This document shows positions 1 to 8,799 of a stretch of DNA of 64,000 nucleotides, piece after piece (positions within the stretch are counted from its first letter, which is position 1; every line of letters begins with the position of its first letter). Source of the DNA: Alphaproteobacteria bacterium (lineage in GTDB: Bacteria > Pseudomonadota > Alphaproteobacteria > Micavibrionales > Micavibrionaceae). A model generated the notes under the pieces. That model saw only the letters and a list, made by a program, of their open reading frames with translations. It was not told the DNA's origin and did no database searches. The stretch spans positions 558,001 to 622,000 of the forward strand of contig JAACPE010000001.1 of NCBI GenBank assembly GCA_009995595.1, given 5' to 3'. The position numbers and the translations under genes are program-made.

Positions 1-108
1 GAAGTTTTTATCTTTTTTGAGCAGATACTCTAAAACCGTTATGAGCCAGAGATGCTTTTGCACATCGGCTCGGTTTCCTGCGTGATAGATATGTTGATAG
101 CTTAGCAT
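1..108 (-). CDS. rlmJ: 23S rRNA (adenine2030-N6)-methyltransferase RlmJ, 5' end only
   Basis: Only the first 36 codons lie in the window; the gene runs off the left edge. The translation begins MLSYQHIYHAGNRADVQKHL, which matches the characteristic RlmJ N-terminus (pattern MLSYxHxxHAGNxADVxKH). RlmJ uses S-adenosylmethionine to methylate A2030 of 23S rRNA. The ATG lies three bases after the stop of the upstream glycerophosphodiesterase gene on the same strand, so the two are probably co-transcribed. The catalytic motif is outside the window, so integrity cannot be judged. Confidence 0.85.
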   Translation of the reverse strand, partial: MLSYQHIYHAGNRADVQKHLWLITVLEYLLKKDKNF

Positions 109-111
109 TTC

Positions 112-882
112 TTAATGCACGGTCAGTAAATTGGCGAGGATCACGTCAGGCTCATCGGAAAAGACGCAATCAACGCCCCAGCTCTGAAGGAGGCGGGCGT
201 CCATGGGGTCATTGACTGTATAAACCAAGACCTTGAGCTCGGCATCGATGATCTCTTCTATAGTTTCCCGATCGGCGAGGCTATGGGCGATATTTAGTGT
301 TTTGACATCCAGATAATCAGCAATATCTTTCCAATTAGGATTAATGACTGCGGCGTTAATGTCTTCATCATTTTCAGGGGCAAGTAAAAGGCCGCGTGAC
401 CAATCGGCGGCGACATCTTTTGCGGCCTCTAAGGATACGTGCTGAAAGGAGGATATAAGCAAACCATCGTGATTGTCCCAGTAATGGGAGAGCATATCAA
501 GGGCGGCCTCTGCGGTTTCTTTTTCGCGTCCTGGGCAAGGTTTGATCTCTAAATTTAGACCCATATCGCGTTCAATCAACACATCGACCACTTCTTCGAG
601 GGTCGGGATTTTAATACCAGCAAAGCTATCGCCATACCAACTACCGCATTCAAGCTGACGGATATAATCATAGGGTGTCTCTGCTACAAGGCCAGAGCCA
701 TTAGTTGTGCGGTCCAGTGTTTCATCGTGAAAGATAATCGGGATATCGTCTTTAGTGAGTTTCACGTCTAGCTCAACCCATTTGATGCCCATATCGGCGG
801 CGGTGTGAATGCCTTCTATCGTGTTTTCTGGCGCGTAGGCAGCCGCGCCGCGATGACCGATAACTTTGGGGAGTTTAAGCAT
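112..882 (-). CDS. ugpQ: Glycerophosphodiester phosphodiesterase
   Basis: A 256-residue protein of the GDPD TIM-barrel family, which hydrolyses glycerophosphodiesters to glycerol-3-phosphate and an alcohol. Visible family residues are H10-R11 in HRGA, E19-N20-T21, E37 and D39 in VELDV, and H52 in FHDETLDRTTNG. There is no signal peptide, so it should be cytosolic like UgpQ rather than periplasmic like GlpQ. The length is typical for UgpQ. The ATG is preceded by AAAGG on the minus strand. rlmJ follows after 3 bp. The family is certain; substrate preference is inferred. Confidence 0.9.
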   Translation of the reverse strand: MLKLPKVIGHRGAAAYAPENTIEGIHTAADMGIKWVELDVKLTKDDIPIIFHDETLDRTTNGSGLVAETPYDYIRQLECGSWYGDSFAGIKIPTLEEVVDVLIERDMGLNLEIKPCPGREKETAEAALDMLSHYWDNHDGLLISSFQHVSLEAAKDVAADWSRGLLLAPENDEDINAAVINPNWKDIADYLDVKTLNIAHSLADRETIEEIIDAELKVLVYTVNDPMDARLLQSWGVDCVFSDEPDVILANLLTVH

Positions 883-982
883 TTTTTATTGAAACCTTTA
901 TTTATCTTTTTGAGTCATAGCTTTATAAGCTTTTTAGTAGAATTTTAAAGCTGAATCATATAGAAATATATTCCATAATAAA

Positions 983-1480
983 ATGAAGGGCGGAAATAAC
1001 CTCATGGCGCATAATATTTTAAAATTAATGACGGAAAGACCCGTTACCAAAACGCTATATGCGACAGAAATGCCCGATTTACCAAAGCCTTTACTGGATA
1101 TGCACGCGATAACCGGCGCTAAAGTCGGTTGGAAAGATACGGGCGGTGAAAAAGGGCGCGGCGTTTATGCACGCACATCGTTTAAAAAAGACGATATATT
1201 AGAGATTGCCCCCGTCATTGTTGTCGCCGCGAGCGCCGTGCCAGAGGATGGCGGAGCGCCTGATGGGTATTTGCTCGATTGGAGTCCTGAGGAAGAGGGC
1301 GAAGAACATTGCATGCCCCTTGGCTATATCATGCTTTATAATCACTCTAAAAATCCCACAGTATGGCTCGAGAGCGATTATGAGGAAATGACCATGACTG
1401 TTCGCGCTCTTCGCGATATCAAGGTCGGCGAAGAACTCACGTGGGATTATTCCTGCGAAATCTGGTTTGATGAGGATTAA
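983..1480 (+). CDS. SET-domain protein (putative lysine methyltransferase)
   Basis: A 165-residue protein made up almost entirely of one SET domain. Seen directly: KGRGVYA at about residues 57-63 (SAM-binding N-SET motif), YNHS at 119-122 (equivalent to the NHS knot motif) and GEELTWDY at 149-156 (equivalent to GEELxxDY with the catalytic tyrosine). It has no signal peptide and no post-SET cysteine cluster. SET proteins methylate protein lysines; the bacterial target is unknown. ATG at 1004 (MAHN) is an alternative start, with AGGGCGG upstream of it; neither start has a strong Shine-Dalgarno. The gene converges on the DUF2177 gene and the two TAA stops share a TTAA. Confidence 0.8.
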   Translation: MKGGNNLMAHNILKLMTERPVTKTLYATEMPDLPKPLLDMHAITGAKVGWKDTGGEKGRGVYARTSFKKDDILEIAPVIVVAASAVPEDGGAPDGYLLDWSPEEEGEEHCMPLGYIMLYNHSKNPTVWLESDYEEMTMTVRALRDIKVGEELTWDYSCEIWFDED

Positions 1481-1884
1481 AGGCTATTTGTTAGCTTTTT
1501 GGTAAGCGTATAACCGATTAATGCTGATGTCCCTGTGAGTATAGTTCCCCATGTAATATCGACAACGGCAACAATTGCAGGCCAGTCTTTCAGGGTGGCG
1601 AGATTTGTCATGTCGTATGTGCCGTAACAGAAAAACCCAAAAAGCGCGCCTTTGATGAACGCAGTTTTTATGCATGATTTATCCAAGGCGGGCTTGACGG
1701 CAAAAAATACTATCCCCACAGCGTAGAGTAAATAAAACCCTGCCGCGACAGGGAAATTCACCGTATCTGCCATCAAATGACCAATATTGGCCTTAAAGAA
1801 ATCGGTTATAATAAATCCAAGCCAAACGGCGTCTATGACAAGGAAGGGGATGGCGGTGAGTAAGTATGTTTTGATAAATTTCAT
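1477..1884 (-). CDS. DUF2177 family membrane protein
   Basis: A small integral membrane protein of about 135 residues with roughly four hydrophobic segments, beginning MKFIKTYLLTAIPFLVIDAV, the typical DUF2177 N-terminus. The FFCYGTYDMTNLATLKDW stretch and the later DITWG are also characteristic of the family. Function is unknown. An in-frame ATG at 1920 would add 12 polar residues that the family lacks, so I chose the start at 1884; neither has a clear ribosome binding site. Its stop overlaps that of the SET-domain gene by 4 bp. Confidence 0.8.
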   Translation of the reverse strand: MKFIKTYLLTAIPFLVIDAVWLGFIITDFFKANIGHLMADTVNFPVAAGFYLLYAVGIVFFAVKPALDKSCIKTAFIKGALFGFFCYGTYDMTNLATLKDWPAIVAVVDITWGTILTGTSALIGYTLTKKLTNSL

Positions 1885-1936
1885 ACCAAGATCATACCCG
1901 TGAGCCTTTGTTTGTTCCATTTAATTATAATTAATA

Positions 1937-1969
1937 AAAAACCCGCGCTAAATGAATAGGCGGGTTTTT
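1937..1969. terminator. Rho-independent terminator, usable in both directions
   Basis: AAAAACCCGC and GCGGGTTTTT are perfect inverted arms around a 13-nt loop. It lies just after the pnp stop codon on the minus strand, where it should end the pnp transcript before the DUF2177 gene. The A/T-flanked arms make it potentially bidirectional. Confidence 0.85.
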
Positions 1970-1993
1970 CTTTAATTATTTTGTTTAAGAAAA

Positions 1994-4144
1994 CTACGCA
2001 GCGTCTTCGTCACGTTCTTTTTTCTCACGCTTTGGAAGCTCGCGCTCTTGACCAGTTTCTTGGTCAACACGCTTCATAGAAAGCTTCACTTTACCGCGAT
2101 CATCCATGCCGATACATAGAACCTTGATCTGGTCACCTTCATTAACGACGTCTGTCGTTTTTGCGACGCGTTCGTCCGCAAGTTCAGAGATGTGAACAAG
2201 GCCGTCTTTTGCACCCATAAAGTTTACGAATGCTCCAAAATCAACGCATTTCACAACTTTACCGTCATAAACTTTGCCTACTTCTGGTTCTTCGGTGATA
2301 CCTCTGATGATGTTGACAGCGGCGTCGATTGCTTCTTGATTTACGGCTGATACTTTAATTGTACCATCGTCATCAATATCAATTTTAGCGCCTGTTTCTT
2401 CGGTGATACCGCGGATTACTTTACCGCCAGTTCCGATCACATCACGGATTTTATCAACAGGGATCTGCATCGAAACAATTTGTGGAGCATGTGACGATGT
2501 TTCGCCGCGTGCTTCTGATATTGCTTTTGCCATTTCACCAAGGATATGAATACGTCCTTCTTTTGCTTGAGCGAGGGCAATTTGCATTATTTCTTCGGTG
2601 ATTGATGTGATCTTGATGTCCATTTGAAGAGATGTAATACCATCTTCTGTACCGGCCACTTTAAAGTCCATATCTCCCAAGTGATCTTCATCACCCAATA
2701 TATCAGAAAGAACAGCAAACTCTTTACCTTCTTTAATCAGACCCATTGCGATACCTGCCACAGGACGTTTCAAAGGAACACCTGCATCCATCATCGCAAG
2801 TGATGATCCACAGACAGACGCCATCGAAGAAGAGCCGTTTGATTCAGTGATTTCGGACACGTTACGAATGGTGTATGGGAAGTCTTCGGCAGAAGGAAGG
2901 AGCGGGTTAACCGCGCGCCATGCCAATTTACCGTGACCAATTTCGCGGCGTCCCGGAGGACCGACACGTCCTGCTTCACCCACTGAATAAGGAGGGAAGT
3001 TATAGTGAAGCATAAAGCGTTCACGGCTTTCCCCTTCAAGGGCATCAATTATCTGCTCATCTTGACCAGTACCGAGTGTTGTCACAACCAAAGCCTGTGT
3101 TTCACCGCGTGTAAACAGGGCAGAACCGTGTGCGCGGGGAAGAATGCCCACTTCGGCAACAATTTGACGGACAGTTTTTGTGTCACGGCCATCAATACGT
3201 TTTCCTGTTTTGATGATATTACCGCGAACAACGTCTGCTTCGAGATGTTTGAACTCAGCCGCCACCATTTCTTTGGTGATTCCTGCTTCTTCATCAACGA
3301 AGGCTTCAATTGCATCGGCTTTTACAGCATCTTTGGCAGCGTATCGTTCCATTTTATCTGTGTGAGAGTAAGCCTTTGTAACGTCTTTTTCGTATTTTTT
3401 CTTAAGCGCGTCATAAAGTTTTGTCACTTTAGGATCTTTTTCAGGAAGATCCCATGGGTCTTTTGCAGCCATTTCAGCAAAATCAATAATGCCATCAATA
3501 ACTGGTTGGAAGCCATTCCAAGCAAACATAACAGCACCAAGCATTGTTTTCTCATCAAGCTCAGACGCTTCTGATTCAACCATGAGCACGCCTTCTTTTG
3601 TACCAGCGGCAACAAGATCAAGATTACTGTTTTTCATTTGATCAAGTGTTGGGTTGAGGACGTATTCACCGTCAATCATACCCACGCGCGCGGCGCCAAC
3701 AGGGCCCATGAATGGGACACCAGATATTGTTAGCGCGGCAGAAACACCAATCATTGAAACGATGTCTGGATCATTTTCCATGTCGTGTGCAATAACAGTA
3801 CACATAACAAGAACTTCGTTGAGGAAGCCTTCTGGGAAAAGAGGGCGAATAGGGCGGTCAATAAGACGCGCTGTAAGTGTTTCCTTATCGCTTGGGCGCG
3901 CTTCACGTTTGAAGAAGCCACCTGGGATTTTACCTGCCGCGTATGCTTTTTCTTGGTAGTGAACTGTGAGCGGGAAGAAGTCTTGACCGGGCTTGATTGA
4001 TTTTGCTGCTGTTACGGCACAAAGAACAGATGTTCCGCCGAGAGTAGCAATGACACAGCCGTCAGCCTGACGGGCGATTTTACCTGTTTCAAGAACAAGT
4101 GTTTGACCAGCAAAGTCTATTTCTTTGCGATATACATTAAACAT
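1994..4144 (-). CDS. pnp: Polyribonucleotide nucleotidyltransferase (PNPase)
   Basis: A 716-residue protein of normal length with two RNase PH-like domains, a KH domain ([16 protein letters not shown], about residues 565-580) and a C-terminal S1 domain ([20 protein letters not shown]). It degrades RNA 3' to 5' phosphorolytically and is a core of the degradosome. The ATG has AAGGA upstream. In most proteobacteria pnp directly follows rpsO; here about 3.4 kb of mostly plus-strand genes lies between them, so pnp needs its own promoter in the 4145-4341 gap. A strong terminator follows it. Confidence 0.98.
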   Translation of the reverse strand: MFNVYRKEIDFAGQTLVLETGKIARQADGCVIATLGGTSVLCAVTAAKSIKPGQDFFPLTVHYQEKAYAAGKIPGGFFKREARPSDKETLTARLIDRPIRPLFPEGFLNEVLVMCTVIAHDMENDPDIVSMIGVSAALTISGVPFMGPVGAARVGMIDGEYVLNPTLDQMKNSNLDLVAAGTKEGVLMVESEASELDEKTMLGAVMFAWNGFQPVIDGIIDFAEMAAKDPWDLPEKDPKVTKLYDALKKKYEKDVTKAYSHTDKMERYAAKDAVKADAIEAFVDEEAGITKEMVAAEFKHLEADVVRGNIIKTGKRIDGRDTKTVRQIVAEVGILPRAHGSALFTRGETQALVVTTLGTGQDEQIIDALEGESRERFMLHYNFPPYSVGEAGRVGPPGRREIGHGKLAWRAVNPLLPSAEDFPYTIRNVSEITESNGSSSMASVCGSSLAMMDAGVPLKRPVAGIAMGLIKEGKEFAVLSDILGDEDHLGDMDFKVAGTEDGITSLQMDIKITSITEEIMQIALAQAKEGRIHILGEMAKAISEARGETSSHAPQIVSMQIPVDKIRDVIGTGGKVIRGITEETGAKIDIDDDGTIKVSAVNQEAIDAAVNIIRGITEEPEVGKVYDGKVVKCVDFGAFVNFMGAKDGLVHISELADERVAKTTDVVNEGDQIKVLCIGMDDRGKVKLSMKRVDQETGQERELPKREKKERDEDAA

Positions 4145-4341
4145 ATAGTTTTCCTTTTTGTCGTTTAATTTTCATTAAGCGATCAAGGGCACAAATATAG
4201 AGTTGTTCGGAGGTCTATTCATCGATGGACGGTAAAAAACTCTTGTTATAAAAGTGCTTAACTGTCAACCGACATTCAGAGAACCAAAAACCGATTTGCG
4301 CTCTTTTCACGCGCCTCATTTTCTGCCATATATACAGAGAA

Positions 4342-4719
4342 ATGTCAAAATATACTTATATTCTTATTGTTTTGGTACTAACGGCGCTTGCAGGGGCGGC
4401 GTGGTTTAAGCTTGGCCCCGAAAGCCGTCCTGACAGCATACAGCAAGAAGGCGGCCTTACCCTTGTTTATGCAGAGAAAGAGCATATGGCATGTACGCAA
4501 GATTCGGATTGCGTTATCGTGAAGTCCGATTGTAACAATTGTAGTGGCGTGCAGATTATTAACAAAGCCTTTGAAGCCGAGTTTTTAGCCAAAAAAGAAA
4601 AGATTTGTGCCAAAACCTCACAAACAAAAACAACAAATACATGCATCAATATGATCGCAGGTGCTGCCTGTGGGGATAATGGGCAGTGTATTGGGATTAA
4701 TAAGACTAATGGTTATTAG
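4342..4719 (+). CDS. Cysteine-rich exported or anchored protein, tandem paralogue A
   Basis: A 125-residue protein with an N-terminal hydrophobic segment (about residues 5-22), no lipobox cysteine, and a C-terminal region with seven cysteines. The pattern CxxDSDC...DCxxC...INKAF...ICAK...CINMIAGAAC...GQC is shared with the next gene, so the two are tandem paralogues. Paired cysteines outside the membrane suggest disulfides in the periplasm. I do not recognise a named family and assign no function. The ATG has only a weak purine-rich leader. It lies in the plus-strand insert between pnp and rpsO and overlaps the next gene by 11 bp. Confidence 0.7.
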   Translation: MSKYTYILIVLVLTALAGAAWFKLGPESRPDSIQQEGGLTLVYAEKEHMACTQDSDCVIVKSDCNNCSGVQIINKAFEAEFLAKKEKICAKTSQTKTTNTCINMIAGAACGDNGQCIGINKTNGY

Positions 4720-5071
4720 AAAATTAGTGATTATCTTAAGCTTGCTCTTCCTAATTGGATGTGATGATTCATTTTCTCAGGACCCAAGTGAAGTAAAAGC
4801 TGCATCAGATTCTAATATTTCATGGGTTGAGGCGCCAGTATCTATGAAAAGATGTAATGATGACTCCGATTGTGTCCTTGTTGATAAGGATTGCCATATG
4901 TGTTGTGAAACTGATGTTGTGAATAAAGCTTTTATAGAAAAGTTTAAAAAATATAAAGAACAGATCTGTACAACAGCTGATATAGGCTTTTTTTGTGATT
5001 GTGTGAATATGGTTAGCGGCGCAATTTGCAATAAGGAAGGTATTTGTCAGCTTGTAATGAAAACATTTTAA
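4709..5071 (+). CDS. Cysteine-rich lipoprotein, tandem paralogue B
   Basis: Read from ATG 4709, this is a 120-residue lipoprotein: MVIRKLVIILSLLFLIGC gives a signal peptide ending in the lipobox LIGC, with acylation expected on C18. The mature part repeats the pattern of its upstream neighbour (C..DSDCV, DCHMCC, VVNKAFIEKF, QIC, CDCVNMVSGAIC, GICQL). A longer in-frame reading upstream would place polar sequence before the signal peptide and was not used. The 11-bp overlap with the previous gene implies translational coupling. Function unknown. Confidence 0.72.
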   Translation: MVIRKLVIILSLLFLIGCDDSFSQDPSEVKAASDSNISWVEAPVSMKRCNDDSDCVLVDKDCHMCCETDVVNKAFIEKFKKYKEQICTTADIGFFCDCVNMVSGAICNKEGICQLVMKTF

Positions 5072-5091
5072 TTTTACATATAAGGAATAGT

Positions 5092-5715
5092 ATGAATTAC
5101 CTCGTTTTATTGCGTCATGGGCAATCTGAATGGAATCTGCAAAACCGTTTTACGGGTTTTAAGGATGTGGATTTAACGGCTCTTGGTGAAGAAGAAGCCG
5201 AAAAAGCAGGGGAATTACTCGCAAAGGCGAATATCAAATTTGATCAGGTATTCTCATCAACACAAAAGCGCGCGAACCGCACGGCGGATATTGCTCTGAA
5301 AAAGGCGGGTCAGCATGAATTGTTTGAGAGCATGATCCGTCATGATGATTTGCGTGAGCGCGATTATGGTGATCTGACAGGATTAGACAAAGATGAAACC
5401 CGCGCCAAATATGGAGATGAGCAAGTCCATATCTGGCGCAGATCATACGACACGCCGCCACCAGGAGGTGAATGCCTTCAAGATGTTGTCGAAAAGCGTG
5501 TCCGTCCTTATTACGAGGCGCATATTAAGCCTATGATTGATGACGACAAAAATGTACTGATTGCCGCGCATGGTAACTCATTGCGGGCGATGTTGATTAT
5601 TTTAGGGGCGGAGACGCCAGAAACAATCAATCAGGCTGAAATGGAAACTGGCGTTCCTGTTATTTTTGAGCTAGAAAATGGCGAGATTAAAAAACGCTAT
5701 ATGCTTAAAGACTAA
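5092..5715 (+). CDS. gpmA: 2,3-bisphosphoglycerate-dependent phosphoglycerate mutase
   Basis: A 207-residue histidine phosphatase-superfamily enzyme that interconverts 3- and 2-phosphoglycerate in glycolysis. RHGQSEWN at residues 8-15 carries the phospho-accepting H9; DLRERDYGDLTG and the second histidine in AAHGNSLRAM are present. The length fits the short alphaproteobacterial GpmA form. I chose ATG 5092, preceded by AAGGAA at the right distance; a longer in-frame reading would overlap the upstream lipoprotein gene. The other glycolytic genes in the window (tkt-gap-fba) are 50 kb away. Confidence 0.96.
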   Translation: MNYLVLLRHGQSEWNLQNRFTGFKDVDLTALGEEEAEKAGELLAKANIKFDQVFSSTQKRANRTADIALKKAGQHELFESMIRHDDLRERDYGDLTGLDKDETRAKYGDEQVHIWRRSYDTPPPGGECLQDVVEKRVRPYYEAHIKPMIDDDKNVLIAAHGNSLRAMLIILGAETPETINQAEMETGVPVIFELENGEIKKRYMLKD

Positions 5716-5721
5716 ATCAAA

Positions 5722-5783
5722 TGGCATTGCGAGCAAGGCGAAGCATTCTAGATTGCCGCGTCACTCTGTTCCTCGCAATGGCG
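5722..5783. repeat. Intergenic palindromic repeat element
   Basis: An imperfect palindrome of about 62 bp between gpmA and ppa. CATTGCGAG at 5725-5733 is the exact inverse of CTCGCAATG at 5772-5780, and the centre is the palindrome TCTAGA (5747-5752) flanked by GCA/TTGC. The layout (cattgcgag, gaagca, tctaga, ttgc, cctcgcaatg) is that of interspersed palindromes found scattered in several bacterial genomes. Only this copy was seen in the window. It could also end or stabilise the gpmA transcript. Confidence 0.7.
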
Positions 5784-5807
5784 AAGTATTAAAAAGGATA
5801 AATAAAA

Positions 5808-6335
5808 ATGGATATTTCAAAAATTTCAATGGGTAAAGACGCACCGAATGAGGTGAATGTTATTGTTGAAAATACTGCGGGTGCGGTGCCTGTTAAGTAT
5901 GAAATTGATAAAGAAAGCGGCGCAATCTTTGTTGACCGTTTTATTCATACACCGATGTTTTATCCGGGTAATTATGGATTTATCCCGCATACATTGTCGG
6001 ATGATGGTGATCCTGTCGATGTTTTAGTTGTAGGTAATATGCCAGTGATTGCGGGCGCAGTTCTTCCTGTTAACCCGATTGGGGTTTTGCGGATGGAAGA
6101 TGATGGCGGCATGGATGAAAAAATTATCGCCAAGCCTACCACAAAGATGTTTCCGTATCATAAAGACGTTGAAAATTGTTCAGACCTGCCTGAAATTGTG
6201 ACGCAACAAATTGAGCATTTCTTTACGCATTACAAAGACCTTGAAAAAGGTAAATGGGTAAAGATCCTTGGGTGGGGGGATGCGGCAGAGGCCAAGAAGC
6301 TTATCCAAGAGGGTATTGAACGCTCGAAGAAGTAA
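5808..6335 (+). CDS. ppa: Inorganic pyrophosphatase
   Basis: A 175-residue family I soluble pyrophosphatase, the usual bacterial length. It hydrolyses PPi to phosphate and so pulls biosynthetic reactions forward. Visible active-site segments are VKYEIDKESGAIFVDRF, YPGNYGFIPHT and DDGDPVDVLVV, which hold the metal-binding aspartates, then the KD of KMFPYHKDVE. The ATG has AAAAAGGA upstream. It follows gpmA across a palindromic repeat and may be expressed separately. Confidence 0.97.
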   Translation: MDISKISMGKDAPNEVNVIVENTAGAVPVKYEIDKESGAIFVDRFIHTPMFYPGNYGFIPHTLSDDGDPVDVLVVGNMPVIAGAVLPVNPIGVLRMEDDGGMDEKIIAKPTTKMFPYHKDVENCSDLPEIVTQQIEHFFTHYKDLEKGKWVKILGWGDAAEAKKLIQEGIERSKK

Positions 6336-6338
6336 ATA

Positions 6339-7388
6339 TTACATCATGTGGCGATGGGTTTGTCTTGGTTGTAACTCTTGCCTGTAAAGCGTCGATAGGG
6401 CGCTGACAACCTCTGTAAAAGCAGCATCTGGATCTGTAATTTTATGCGCTGCCCAAATATGACCTGTTTCATCTGGTGTAAATTTTGTCCGTCCGAATTC
6501 AGGGGATTGTGCATCTGTGTTGATAGAGACATGCCCGCGTTTTAATGGATAAAGATCAGGACGAATAATTGAAATTGTTGTGTTGATGTCATGCATCACA
6601 GAAGCAGAGCCAAACTTCGGCCCATCCATATCACGCGGGGCATCAATTAGCCCACGTGCAGACTGTTCAATTTTTGGGGCATTCATAAGGGCTTGGATTA
6701 AACGTGCTTGTCTTTCAGGCGTAAACGTCAATTGATGCGTACAATCCATAGGAAATAGTGTAATCGGGATGCCGCTATTAAGGACAATATGCGCACTAGC
6801 TGGATCTTGTTGAAAGTTAAATTCAGCGTGTTCTGTTATGTTACCAAAACGATCAATCAATTCTTCTGAGGCACGATTCCAATTTGCATTGAGGCGGTAG
6901 CCAGAAATAGGGTTTAAACACCCACCCATTATACGAATTTCTTTAAGGCGGCTCATTGTTTGTTTATCGCGCTTGATTGCGGCGGCGATGTTGGTCTGTG
7001 GCCCTGTTGCAATGAGGGTGATTGACCCTGCTGGCGCATTTGCAACAGTTTCGAGAATGTGATCAACGGCGTGCTGGTCACTTGGTGTATAATCAGATAA
7101 AGGCAACTTTACACCGCCAAGTCCATCAGTTCCATGTGCACCATCACCTTGAGGCGGCGCTTTATGCCCTAAAGGTGCTTTATGGCCACCAAAGACAGGG
7201 ATTTTATCATCAGCTTTTAACAACCGTAGTAATGCGCCGGCGTTTACTAAATTTTGGTCATGGCTTGCGTTTCCGAAAACCACAGTTGCAGCGAGAATTT
7301 CAAATTCTTTTGGACGAGCCAGTAAGATTGAAGTGAGTTGAAAAACATCACCGCCCCAATCGCTGTCTATGATAAAATTCTGTTTCAT
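6339..7388 (-). CDS. Nucleoside hydrolase family protein with a variant metal-binding motif
   Basis: A 349-residue IUNH-family protein. These enzymes release the base from ribonucleosides using a Ca2+ held by an N-terminal aspartate cluster (DxDPGxDD). Here the motif reads DSDWGGDV at residues 8-15: the proline is tryptophan and the last aspartate is valine. Other family signatures are kept, including LIATGPQTNIAAAI, the IMGG loop, EFNFQQDPASAHIV and MHDINTT near the C-terminus. It ends 3 bp from the ppa stop, convergently. It may be a divergent hydrolase or have altered substrate use. Confidence 0.8.
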   Translation of the reverse strand: MKQNFIIDSDWGGDVFQLTSILLARPKEFEILAATVVFGNASHDQNLVNAGALLRLLKADDKIPVFGGHKAPLGHKAPPQGDGAHGTDGLGGVKLPLSDYTPSDQHAVDHILETVANAPAGSITLIATGPQTNIAAAIKRDKQTMSRLKEIRIMGGCLNPISGYRLNANWNRASEELIDRFGNITEHAEFNFQQDPASAHIVLNSGIPITLFPMDCTHQLTFTPERQARLIQALMNAPKIEQSARGLIDAPRDMDGPKFGSASVMHDINTTISIIRPDLYPLKRGHVSINTDAQSPEFGRTKFTPDETGHIWAAHKITDPDAAFTEVVSALSTLYRQELQPRQTHRHMM

Positions 7389-7484
7389 TTTAAATTACTC
7401 AGCTTTTTCCCTTAAAAAATAATCTTTTAGCTCACCCTATTTACGACTATTTTTATTAACATAATTATGTTGCAAGGACAATAA

Positions 7485-7513
7485 AAAAGCCGCTCATCTT
7501 TCAGGCGGCTTTT
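7485..7513 (-). terminator. Rho-independent terminator after rpsO
   Basis: On the minus strand AAAAGCCGC and GCGGCTTTT form a 9-bp stem around an 11-nt loop, ending in a T run. It lies 21 bp past the rpsO stop and closes the long nusA/infB/truB/rpsO transcript, confirming that pnp is not co-transcribed with rpsO here. Confidence 0.88.
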
Positions 7514-7534
7514 GAATTCTTATTTGTTTTCGTC

Positions 7535-7804
7535 TTAGCGACGGATGTCTAAACGCTTGATAAGGTCCTGATAACGACCTTCGTCTTTACCTTTAAGATA
7601 GTCTAATAATTTACGGCGTTTTGCAACCATAGCCAAAAGACCACGACGTGAGTGGAAGTCTTTTGTGTTGGCTTGCATGTGTTCTGACAAGGCGTTAATG
7701 CGGTGTGTCAGAATCGCAACCTGTACTTCTGGTGAACCAGTATCGCCTTTTTCAGTTGCGTATTGGGCAATAACTTCTGCCTTTTTTTCTGCTGTAATCG
7801 ACAT
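7535..7804 (-). CDS. rpsO: 30S ribosomal protein S15
   Basis: An 89-residue protein of exact S15 length beginning [20 protein letters not shown] and containing [14 protein letters not shown] and the [20 protein letters not shown] core that binds 16S rRNA. The start is fixed by AAGGAG eight bases upstream; an in-frame ATG eight codons earlier lacks this. It follows truB closely on the same strand. In many bacteria S15 represses its own message at the leader, but I see no distinct pseudoknot here. Confidence 0.98.
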   Translation of the reverse strand: MSITAEKKAEVIAQYATEKGDTGSPEVQVAILTHRINALSEHMQANTKDFHSRRGLLAMVAKRRKLLDYLKGKDEGRYQDLIKRLDIRR

Positions 7805-7824
7805 CGATTTCTCCTTTATATTGA

Positions 7825-8793
7825 TCAAATATTAAAAACACGAAGAGAGCGAATATTGCCGCCAATGACTTCAACCATCGCGATGGGTTTGTCATTGAAC
7901 ATGGCCAAAGCAATATCACCTTCATCTTCTTGCCACAAAATCTGTGCCTTATTGAGGCGTTCGATATCGGGGCGGGCGATGAAGGTAAGGCCTTGGCCGT
8001 TCTTCAATCTTGTGGCTTCACTTTCCTTCAAGGCCAAAACCGGGATGTCGTCCAGGACGGTCTGAAGGGGGAGCACCACATCTTCGTAAGACACCTCAGT
8101 ATGAGTAACGTCTTGGTGCGTGTTATCGCGTAATTTATCAAAGAAGTCCAGTGAAATAGCGTTTTCAAGGGTGAACGCGCCAACTTTTGTACGTTTGAGC
8201 GCGGAAATAAAGCCAAAACAGCCTAAATCCTGTCCCATATCACGGGCGAGTGAGCGGATATAGGTTCCTTTGCCACAATGGCATTCAAAGGTGGTGATGT
8301 CGCCTTTATGATCTAATACGTTAAGGGCTTCGATATAAACCTCGCGGGATTGAATATCAGCAACGTCACCATCGCGGGCGATATCATAGGCGCGTTCACC
8401 ATCAACCTTAATCGCAGAAAATTGCGGCGGTAGCTGATCGATATCACCAATATACTTGCCTAAAATGGTGTTGATCTCATCCAGAGTAGGTCGTTTATCT
8501 GATGATTGAATGATCTGCCCCTCGGCGTCATCGGTCGTGCGTTGCTCGCCCCATGTAACATCAAAAATATAAGTTTTCATAGCATCTTGGACAAAATTCA
8601 CTGTCTTGGTTGCCTCGCCAAGGGCGATAGGTAAAATGCCAGAAGCAAGCGGGTCTAGTGTCCCGCCATGACCAGCCTTTTGAGCGCCCAGCGCCCAACG
8701 GATTTTTCCAACCATTTGCGTAGAGGTCACGCCAACAGGTTTATGAAGATTGATCCAGCCATCAATTTTTACGCCTTTTTTACGTCGTCCCAT
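7825..8793 (-). CDS. truB: tRNA pseudouridine(55) synthase TruB
   Basis: A 322-residue pseudouridine synthase that modifies U55 in the tRNA T-loop. The catalytic aspartate is D47 in [40 protein letters not shown] and [17 protein letters not shown] are the other signature blocks. The ATG is six bases after the rbfA stop, with AGGAG inside the rbfA end, which implies coupled translation. The C-terminal part resembles the PUA-like tail of bacterial TruB. Confidence 0.97.
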   Translation of the reverse strand: MGRRKKGVKIDGWINLHKPVGVTSTQMVGKIRWALGAQKAGHGGTLDPLASGILPIALGEATKTVNFVQDAMKTYIFDVTWGEQRTTDDAEGQIIQSSDKRPTLDEINTILGKYIGDIDQLPPQFSAIKVDGERAYDIARDGDVADIQSREVYIEALNVLDHKGDITTFECHCGKGTYIRSLARDMGQDLGCFGFISALKRTKVGAFTLENAISLDFFDKLRDNTHQDVTHTEVSYEDVVLPLQTVLDDIPVLALKESEATRLKNGQGLTFIARPDIERLNKAQILWQEDEGDIALAMFNDKPIAMVEVIGGNIRSLRVFNI

Positions 8794-8799
8794 ATGGCG

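Noticed and set aside
4245-4268. TTGACA and TATAAC on the minus strand upstream of pnp as its promoter
   Set aside because: The spacer is only about 12 bp, too short for a sigma-70 promoter, and no other -10 at 16-18 bp is convincing.
5044-5091. 16-codon N-terminal extension of gpmA
   Set aside because: It overlaps the upstream lipoprotein gene, while ATG 5092 has a good ribosome binding site and the family N-terminus.
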